Assembly (NCBI GenBank): GCA_017505675.1
Contig: JAFVOV010000004.1
Span: forward strand, 1-12,813
Origin: Clostridia bacterium
Lineage (GTDB): Bacteria; Bacillota; Clostridia; Christensenellales; Borkfalkiaceae
DNA: 12,813 nt
Reading direction: 5' to 3'
A model generated the notes under the pieces. It saw nothing but the letters and a program-made list of their open reading frames with translations, was not told the origin of the DNA and ran no database searches. The position numbers were made by a program, and so were the translations under genes. How positions within the stretch are numbered: the first letter of the stretch is position 1; each line of letters starts with the position of its first letter. This document shows positions 7,773-12,813 of the stretch, piece after piece.

Positions 7773-9857
7773 TTATTGAACGGTATAAGTTGCACTCATT
7801 CCGTTCGATTGAATGGTTGCGTTTACCCATTCCCCGTTAATAAGTACGGATGCAATAACCTTGTTTGAAATTAACGTTAAAACGCCGTTTTCATAAGTAA
7901 CGCTTACCGTAGCGGGATTATCTTGAGTTAAACCGTTATCAACTACTGCCACAGTATCGCCGTCAATAGTAACGCTTATTACTCCGTTAATATATCCGTC
8001 TAAAATTTCCCTTTCTTCAGTATCAGCGTCTTCGTAGAAATTAACCGCTACGTCATAAATACTTCTAGCATTTTCTTTAACTAAATCTTCGGTAGTTCCT
8101 GTAAAATCAGCGTAAGCGTAAACTTCACTATTGTCAGCAAGCACCATTTTAACGTAACCCCTGCCAACCCATTTTCTATCAAAGTTAGAAGATTTAATAT
8201 CAACTAAAGCGCCCTTAAACGCAGTTCCCGTTTGGTAAGTTGATGGTAAATCATAATAACCGTAAACGCTAGATAAAGTTTCGTGGGTAGGCTCACTTAT
8301 ACCGTCTAAATAATCGTAAGGAACTACTATAGTACCAAACGAATACGATTTTACTGCGCTGTCAAGTTCTATAAGTTTTTCTTGGTCGATATTAGTGGTA
8401 AATCTAATACCGCTCTTGCCTTCTTCAGCAAGTTTTGCAGACGCGCCCTTATCCATAGTTAAAAGCCCGTCAACAATAGCCGCAAGCGGTTTGTTTGATA
8501 ACCATTTTTCACCGTCAAAGTAAACAACCATATCGTTTGCAAAATATAAATTATAATAAATAGTACCTGCAGGTATAGTTAAAACTGCGGGATTTTCCGC
8601 CGTTGCGTTGGTAACGAAATCTGCTTGAGCGCTATATTCAAGATGAATTGTCGGGTCAGTATCATAAACCTTTGCTGTGTAAATTTCCGTTGTAGTTGAG
8701 CCGTTAATTAAAATTTGACTATCAAAATTACCTTCAGCGTAAGAACTGTTAAGTTTAACTAAAGACCCGCCGGTAGGTTTAACGTAAAGGAACAATACTT
8801 TATTACCACTAGTTATCGCAGAAGTAGTAACATTGTTTCTTGCCTGTTCAATACTGTATTCATTTACAGAGGTAGGTGGCGCAATGTTGTACCATTTACC
8901 ACCGTAGAAATAAAAATTAGTTTCGTTTACGTATTTAATATTGTATAAAACAGTTCCTGCTGGTATAGTTAAAACTGCGGGATTCGTTAAAGTTGCGCTT
9001 AAGAAACTTGCTGATGATTTATATGCAAAAACCATTGCCGAAGAAAACGAAGGAATCCTATTAGTAGACAAATAAACTTCCATATCAGCACCAGAAGTGG
9101 TATTACCATCATAAGTGAAAGTTATGCTATTATTGAAAGTTTCAAGCGTATCTGAATTTAAAGAAGTGTCAATGGTTACCCAAGAATTTGAACTGTTATA
9201 CGTGTAATGTACGAAAACGAGTTCACTACCGTGTGTTTTATTATTCCAGTTTTGTTCCATTCCTATTGAATAAATTTCAGTAGGTTCTACAACGGCAGGT
9301 TCTGTAGCCGTCCAAGTTCCACCGTAAAAATACATTTCTACGTCATTAGCAAAAGTAACACCGTATAAAGACGCACCTTCAGGAATTGTTAAAGTAACGT
9401 AATTTGAAGCAGTTGCATTAAGCCAAGATGCAGTTTTAGAATAACTGAATACTATATATGTACCGTCCGTTGCCGTGTTAAAACCACCTCCTGGTTTAGA
9501 GCAGTCAACGTCTACTAAATCTGTAGCAGTTGTAATTTCACCTACTCCGAACTGACTTAAAGCAACTTGACTTGCAAAAGTCGCCCATTGAGTATCATCA
9601 GAAGCCGCAGCCGCCATATCTAATTCTAACGGAGTGTTTGCATCTGCTTTCGCTCTTATTAAAAGAGTTTTCTTTCCACAAGCGCCGTGGTCTGCATGCA
9701 CCCAACTAGCAACAGGAAAATCGTAAGTAGTTGCCGTTCCCCCTGCTGCATACACAGTAGGTTTAATAGCAAAGAAAACGCTCATTGCAACGGTTAGCGC
9801 TAATAGTACGGAAAGTACTATAAGTGCAAGTTTGTGTGTTTGCCTTAAACTTTTCAT
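7773..9857 (-). CDS. Secreted repeat protein with a C-terminal GIRF-type domain
   Basis: This 694-residue exported protein is the first gene of the main operon. The signal peptide runs from MKSLR to a VYA-AGG cleavage site at about residue 37. Three modules follow (about 43-185, 193-325 and 332-453). Each has a TIP-(E/A)G strand near its end and then a YFYGGTW, YFYGGKW or YFDGEKW closing signature. Residues about 461-620 form a different domain: LTMDKGAS, then KSGIRFTT near 481-488, FGTIVVPYDYL, FKGALVDIK and WVGRGYVK. I recall similar domains in other large secreted proteins of uncultured Clostridia but know no function. A last small beta-like part (about 625-694) ends in YTVQ with no LPXTG or membrane anchor, so the protein is probably released or held non-covalently. 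The ribosome binding site is AAGGAGAAG. It shares its first module with the left-edge protein. Binding of a polymer for the importer is inferred from context only. Confidence 0.88.
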   Translation of the reverse strand: MKSLRQTHKLALIVLSVLLALTVAMSVFFAIKPTVYAAGGTATTYDFPVASWVHADHGACGKKTLLIRAKADANTPLELDMAAAASDDTQWATFASQVALSQFGVGEITTATDLVDVDCSKPGGGFNTATDGTYIVFSYSKTASWLNATASNYVTLTIPEGASLYGVTFANDVEMYFYGGTWTATEPAVVEPTEIYSIGMEQNWNNKTHGSELVFVHYTYNSSNSWVTIDTSLNSDTLETFNNSITFTYDGNTTSGADMEVYLSTNRIPSFSSAMVFAYKSSASFLSATLTNPAVLTIPAGTVLYNIKYVNETNFYFYGGKWYNIAPPTSVNEYSIEQARNNVTTSAITSGNKVLFLYVKPTGGSLVKLNSSYAEGNFDSQILINGSTTTEIYTAKVYDTDPTIHLEYSAQADFVTNATAENPAVLTIPAGTIYYNLYFANDMVVYFDGEKWLSNKPLAAIVDGLLTMDKGASAKLAEEGKSGIRFTTNIDQEKLIELDSAVKSYSFGTIVVPYDYLDGISEPTHETLSSVYGYYDLPSTYQTGTAFKGALVDIKSSNFDRKWVGRGYVKMVLADNSEVYAYADFTGTTEDLVKENARSIYDVAVNFYEDADTEEREILDGYINGVISVTIDGDTVAVVDNGLTQDNPATVSVTYENGVLTLISNKVIASVLINGEWVNATIQSNGMSATYTVQ

Positions 9858-9913
9858 AATTCTTCTCCTTATGAATTATTATTTTTTAATCCGATAAGTA
9901 AAACATCAATTCC

Positions 9914-9948
9914 GTTTAATTGATAAAAGCGTTCGCGTTTAATAAAAC
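9914..9948 (-). promoter_or_regulatory. Operator-like imperfect palindrome in the operon leader
   Basis: A dyad with outer GTTT and AAAC ends and a centre AAAAGCGTTCGCGTTT (9925-9940) lies about 40-65 bases downstream of the predicted transcription start. The centre is a 16-base palindrome with one mismatched pair around GCG-TT-CGC, which recalls LacI-type operators. It could instead fold as a leader RNA hairpin. No regulator gene is in the window. Confidence 0.35.
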
Positions 9949-9986
9949 AGTAGAATTCCCCTACTTTATCGAATTATCATATTTAT

Positions 9987-10015
9987 ATTTTACTATCTTT
10001 AGTTTAGCGTTTCAA
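9987..10015 (-). promoter_or_regulatory. Vegetative (sigma-A type) promoter of the main operon
   Basis: On the minus strand TTGAAA (10015-10010) is followed by exactly 17 bases and TAAAAT (9992-9987). The predicted transcript starts near 9979, leaving a leader of about 120 bases before the ATG at 9857. It lies downstream of the intrinsic terminator of the preceding genes, as expected for an independent unit that covers the repeat protein, peptide, importer and lipoprotein genes. Confidence 0.65.
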
Positions 10016-10032
10016 TACTTTTTTTCCGTATT

Positions 10033-10047
10033 ACATTACATTTTGTA
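10033..10047 (-). promoter_or_regulatory. Third copy of the 15-base upstream motif
   Basis: On the minus strand this reads TACAAAATGTAATGT and ends 17 bases upstream of the -35 box. It matches the two arms of the dyad at 10165-10206 under the pattern TACAAAAYGTWAYGT. The position suits a transcription activator bound next to the polymerase. Confidence 0.45.
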
Positions 10048-10093
10048 CTATCATATTTTTTTACACCTAATTTTTAAAAAAGGTAAATATTTC

Positions 10094-10120
10094 AAAAAAC
10101 GGCATTTTTTAGCCTTTTTT
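10094..10120. other. Weak A/T-flanked hairpin, possible minor terminator
   Basis: AAAAAAC-GGC and GCC-TTTTTT arms enclose an 8-base loop. The core is only three G-C pairs with a bulged C, so termination would be weak in either direction. It lies between the strong terminator and the operon promoter. Confidence 0.25.
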
Positions 10121-10164
10121 ACGCGAAAATTGCTTATTTTTCACAACTACTAATTTTTTGAAAG

Positions 10165-10206
10165 TACAAAACGTAATGTTTTCATTTCTTAACGTAACAT
10201 TTTGTA
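10165..10206. promoter_or_regulatory. Dyad of two 15-base motif copies upstream of the operon promoter
   Basis: The plus strand carries TACAAAACGTAATGTT (10165-10180) and, after a 10-base spacer, AACGTAACATTTTGTA (10191-10206). The second arm is the reverse complement of a near-identical word: 13 of 16 positions agree. With the copy at 10033-10047 this makes three copies of one motif in about 175 bases. The arms are too far apart and too imperfect to be a terminator, so a protein-binding site is the better reading. Confidence 0.45.
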
Positions 10207-10222
10207 TTATTTAAAACAATAC

Positions 10223-10258
10223 AAAAAACCCTTTAGGAAAAATTTTCCTAAAGGGTTT
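10223..10258 (-). terminator. Intrinsic terminator after the ceramidase-like gene pair
   Basis: A perfect 16-base inverted repeat (AAACCCTTTAGGAAAA with its complement, one central base) starts 17 bases after the stop codon at 10275. On the minus strand the stem ends GGGTTT and runs into TTTTTTG, giving the T-tract of a Rho-independent terminator. It separates the ceramidase-like genes from the main operon. Confidence 0.9.
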
Positions 10259-10274
10259 AATAAAAGTGATAAAA

Positions 10275-11597
10275 TTAAAGTTTTTTGCCTAGTTCAATAA
10301 AGCGGTCAAAAATGTTTTCCGTATCTTCCGGATAGAAAAGCGCGCTACCGTAAAGGGATTCGTAAAGTTCAGGTAAATAACAATCTTTTGCCGGCATATA
10401 AGACCATTTATTATTTGCAAGACACGCAAAGAAACATTCGTTATCGGGGAACGCTTTTTTAATTTTTAATCCAAATTGCGTAAACACTTCACCCGGTAAA
10501 GCAAAAATCATAACCTTGCCTATCTTAATTATCATAAATTTTACTTGATAATAGTTGGGGGTTGTGAAAGTATGTTTAAGCGCCCTTTTTGCCATACAAG
10601 CGTCAAAGAACGATTTTGGTGAAGACGCGTCAAGTTTACAGCCTTCTGGGAGCGTTACGCTGTTAAAAATATCTTGTTGTTCTTTAATTTCTTCGGGCGT
10701 AGGAACACGGCTTTCATAAGTTTCCGTTTTGAAAATCACGCTTATTTCTCCATCAAGTTCGGTTGCATTATCAAGCGCAGATAAAATTCCTTTTGCAACT
10801 TCCGCGCCAAGGTATCTATGCGAACTGAACGGATTATAATCTTTTTCTTTATTATTTACGTCAACTTGATTTATATTGCCAGCCGTACCGTAGAAGAAAA
10901 TTGAAACGAAATTCATACCGAATTTTTCTTTCATTTTATAATTAACTTCACTTGACCAGTCCCCGCTGGCTTTAGTTCCATCAACACTATCTTGATGGTT
11001 AGCAAAACTGTAAATCATACCCAAATTTTCGCCGTCAAGCGTTTCAAAAAATAGTATGGGTAAATCAATATCCGTTTGACCGTAAGGCTCAACTATATTA
11101 GGATTACCTATTCCGGGGTTAGTTCTAACCACGCCGTTTTTAAGCAAGTAATTTCTTACGAAAGTTATCCCATCAACTTTAGTGGTTGCGAACTTAATTT
11201 TAGCGTCCGTCAATCTTTGGTAAGCGCAAATTACCGTATCTGCAACTGCTAAAGATAACCAGTCAAGGTAAAGCGCGTCAAGTTTGTTATCCGCGCCTTC
11301 TTCATCTTTTGCGCCCGGACCTGCCGTGTGTGAGTGCGTTGCTGAAACCACTATATTTTCACGCTCTAAACCGATATGATTTTTTACGCGAGCGCAAACT
11401 GCGTCAATGAGTTCATCACTAACCCAACAAGCGTCAACTGCTACCATAGCAACGGTTTTATCATTTTTTTGCATCACTACGGCTTTTGCATAAGTTTTAT
11501 CTAAAACCCCGTCAACTAATCTCAAGTTAAAGTAACCGCAAAGGCTGTTGCCGAAAAGCGGGGTTATTTCTCTTTCATAAACACCTATTTTATACAT
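10275..11597 (-). CDS. Neutral/alkaline ceramidase N-terminal family protein
   Basis: This full-length, 440-residue protein belongs to the neutral/alkaline non-lysosomal ceramidase N-terminal family, zinc-dependent amidases in characterised members. It starts MYKIGVYEREITPLFG, the usual first strand, with no signal peptide, so it is probably cytoplasmic. By comparison with the Pseudomonas enzyme, candidate zinc ligands are His88 (in SATHSHTAGP), His201 (in FANHQD), Glu370 (in ALPGEVFTQFG) and Tyr400 (in WSYMPAKDCY). SGDW near 211-214 matches the family's serine nucleophile region, and FYGTAGNINQVD (about 235-246) matches the G-A-G-D-N-P type motif. All the key positions seem present. It is shorter than true ceramidases (about 650 residues) because it lacks the C-terminal beta domain, and short cytoplasmic members have no settled substrate. 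Ceramide hydrolysis should not be assumed. The gene follows its paralog by 21 bases behind an AGGAGA site, so the two are cotranscribed. Confidence 0.85.
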   Translation of the reverse strand: MYKIGVYEREITPLFGNSLCGYFNLRLVDGVLDKTYAKAVVMQKNDKTVAMVAVDACWVSDELIDAVCARVKNHIGLERENIVVSATHSHTAGPGAKDEEGADNKLDALYLDWLSLAVADTVICAYQRLTDAKIKFATTKVDGITFVRNYLLKNGVVRTNPGIGNPNIVEPYGQTDIDLPILFFETLDGENLGMIYSFANHQDSVDGTKASGDWSSEVNYKMKEKFGMNFVSIFFYGTAGNINQVDVNNKEKDYNPFSSHRYLGAEVAKGILSALDNATELDGEISVIFKTETYESRVPTPEEIKEQQDIFNSVTLPEGCKLDASSPKSFFDACMAKRALKHTFTTPNYYQVKFMIIKIGKVMIFALPGEVFTQFGLKIKKAFPDNECFFACLANNKWSYMPAKDCYLPELYESLYGSALFYPEDTENIFDRFIELGKKL

Positions 11598-11618
11598 AAT
11601 AATTCTCCTAAAACAGTT

Positions 11619-12761
11619 TTATAATTTTTTTGCAATTTCTATATGTTTATTTATAAAATCTTCCATATCGTCTGGGTCTAATTTTGCAGAACCGTAAAGG
11701 GACTCGTAAAGTTCCGGCAAATAACATTCTTTTGGCGGTATATAAGTAATATCATAATTACAATTAGTTATAAACACGCATTCGTTATCGGGGAACGCTT
11801 TTCTTATCCTTTCCCCAACTTGGGTAAACGGTTCGCCAGATATTGCAAAAATAATAATATTACCGATTTTATAAATTTGCCAAACGGCTTCTGTATAAGC
11901 AGTAGCGGAAAAGGCGTATTTTAAGTTACTTCTTGCCGTGCAAGCGTTAAACAAATCTACGGGTGACGACGCGTCAAGTTTAACCCCGTAAGGAATTTTT
12001 ACTTTATTAAAAATTTCTTGCTTTTCTTTAATAACTTCTTTACTAGGAACTCTAGTGCGGTAATATTTATTTTCATACTTAAAAGTAATATCGCCGGTTA
12101 CTTCCGTTAAACTCGGCAAAACTTCGGTTATTCTTTTAGCAATTAAATCACCCATCTTTTTATAATGATTAGGCTCGTCTTTTGCGGTTTTAACGTTAAA
12201 GTGGTTTACGTTACCTGCCGTACCGCTAAAATATATGCTTATAAAATCCATGCCGAATTTTTCTTTCATACGGCGCGAAACTTGTGAAGAATAGTCCCCA
12301 CTAACTTCAGTTCCGTCAACGCAGTCTTGATGACAGCCAAAAGTATATAATAAACCTAAATTCTCTCCGTTTTTGCCTTCAAAAAAGAATACGGGCACGC
12401 TATTATCAATTTTACCGAACGGCTCAACTATATCAGGGTTAAGCCTGCCGGGGTTAGTTCTTACCACACCGTTTTTAAGCAAATAATTTCTTACGAAAGA
12501 TATTCCGTCAACAGTAGTTTTTGCAAACTTAATTTTAGCATCAGTTAATCTTTGGTAAGCGCAAATTACCGTATCAGCAAGCGCTTCTACCAAAAATTCT
12601 ATATATAAGCCGTCAAGCGCATCATTAGCGCCTTCATACATACCCTTTTTATCAACGCAAGTGGTGTGAGAGTGCGTTGCTGCAACGGTAAGATTTTCCT
12701 TTTTTATAGGTGTATACTTTTCTACTTTTTTATCCGGGCCTTTGGTGAGGTTTGGGAGCAA
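11619..12761 (-). CDS. N-terminally truncated ceramidase-family paralog
   Basis: This is a tandem paralog of the 440-aa protein. Long blocks match, such as TVICAYQRLTDAKIKFA, FVRNYLLKNGVVRTNPG and LPELYESLYGSA. It keeps the candidate metal and catalytic positions: His30 in AATHSH, His144 in GCHQD, Ser154 in SGDYSS, Glu310 in SGEPFTQ and Tyr340. The open frame begins at a TTG (12761) with no ribosome binding site, and a TAA codon lies just upstream (12767-12765). Similarity to the paralog begins only at about residue 12 (near 12726), so the first about 70 residues, which include the ITP-type first strand, are missing. The DNA beyond 12726 does not match the paralog in any frame I tried. The gene is therefore either broken by a rearrangement or cut by an assembly join, and its true start is not in this window. 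Confidence 0.7.
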   Translation of the reverse strand: MLPNLTKGPDKKVEKYTPIKKENLTVAATHSHTTCVDKKGMYEGANDALDGLYIEFLVEALADTVICAYQRLTDAKIKFAKTTVDGISFVRNYLLKNGVVRTNPGRLNPDIVEPFGKIDNSVPVFFFEGKNGENLGLLYTFGCHQDCVDGTEVSGDYSSQVSRRMKEKFGMDFISIYFSGTAGNVNHFNVKTAKDEPNHYKKMGDLIAKRITEVLPSLTEVTGDITFKYENKYYRTRVPSKEVIKEKQEIFNKVKIPYGVKLDASSPVDLFNACTARSNLKYAFSATAYTEAVWQIYKIGNIIIFAISGEPFTQVGERIRKAFPDNECVFITNCNYDITYIPPKECYLPELYESLYGSAKLDPDDMEDFINKHIEIAKKL

Positions 12762-12794
12762 CCATTATCAGAACTTATTAAGGAGGTTGATTAT

Positions 12795-12813
12795 ATGGCT
12801 GAAAACATTAAAA
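12795..12813 (+). CDS. Start of a plus-strand gene, cut by the window edge
   Basis: AGGAGG at 12781-12786 lies 8 bases before an ATG that opens MAENIK before the sequence ends. The spacing is ideal. Upstream, one frame closes with TAA at 12778-12780, just before the ribosome binding site, as if a preceding gene ended there. Another frame is open through the ATG, so an earlier start cannot be excluded. The product cannot be identified from six residues. It would be divergent from the truncated ceramidase-family gene. Confidence 0.4.

Noticed and set aside
9920..10153. Plus-strand 77-codon frame rich in Phe, Tyr, Ile and Leu
   Set aside because: It starts at TTG without a ribosome binding site, lies in AT-rich control DNA over the promoter and motif copies, and its composition is what AT-rich non-coding DNA gives.
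10165..10206. Dyad read as a second terminator
   Set aside because: The arms are imperfect, AT-rich and without a T-tract, and the strong terminator at 10223-10258 has already ended the upstream transcript.
12720..12813. Insertion sequence end at the ceramidase gene break
   Set aside because: No terminal inverted repeat, target duplication or transposase-like residues can be recognised in the 85 bases available.

Overview
The window is AT-rich bacterial DNA with strong AGGAGG-type ribosome binding sites, lipoproteins with a classical lipobox, and an importer of the CUT1 carbohydrate ABC family. This fits a Gram-positive Bacillota of the Clostridia type. The large secreted repeat proteins and the GIRF-type domain resemble what I recall from uncultured gut Clostridia (for example Christensenellales), but that placement is inference. 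Nearly everything lies on the minus strand, so transcription runs from high to low coordinates.

Right end (12813 to 10275): two tandem paralogous proteins of the neutral/alkaline ceramidase N-terminal family, both without a signal peptide. The first (11619-12761) has lost about 70 N-terminal residues, and its similarity to the second stops near 12725. Beyond that point lies unrelated sequence that holds a well-formed ribosome binding site and start codon on the plus strand (12795). This is either a rearrangement or an assembly join. The pair ends in a strong intrinsic terminator (10223-10258).

Control region (9858-10222): a good vegetative promoter (TTGAAA, 17 bp, TAAAAT; 9987-10015) drives the next transcription unit. 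Upstream of it lie three copies of a 15-base motif, TACAAAAYGTWAYGT, two of them arranged as a dyad. An operator-like imperfect palindrome lies in the 5' leader. The signals suggest a regulated operon.

Main operon (9857 to beyond 1): a secreted repeat protein of 694 aa, a 42-aa peptide gene, a solute-binding lipoprotein, two CUT1 permeases overlapping by one base (TAATG), a lipoprotein resembling clan GH-A glycoside hydrolases, a possible 20-aa peptide with a strong ribosome binding site, and a second, larger secreted repeat protein that runs off the left edge. The two repeat proteins are paralogs built from a roughly 140-residue module that closes with a YFY-G-W signature. No ABC ATPase, cytoplasmic glycosidase or regulator gene is present, so energy coupling probably comes from a shared MsmX-like ATPase elsewhere. 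The arrangement looks like a carbohydrate capture and import locus in which large exported proteins may bind a polymer, the lipoprotein enzyme may act on it outside the cell, and the importer takes up the product. The substrate cannot be read from the sequence. No tRNA, rRNA, CRISPR array or insertion sequence is visible.
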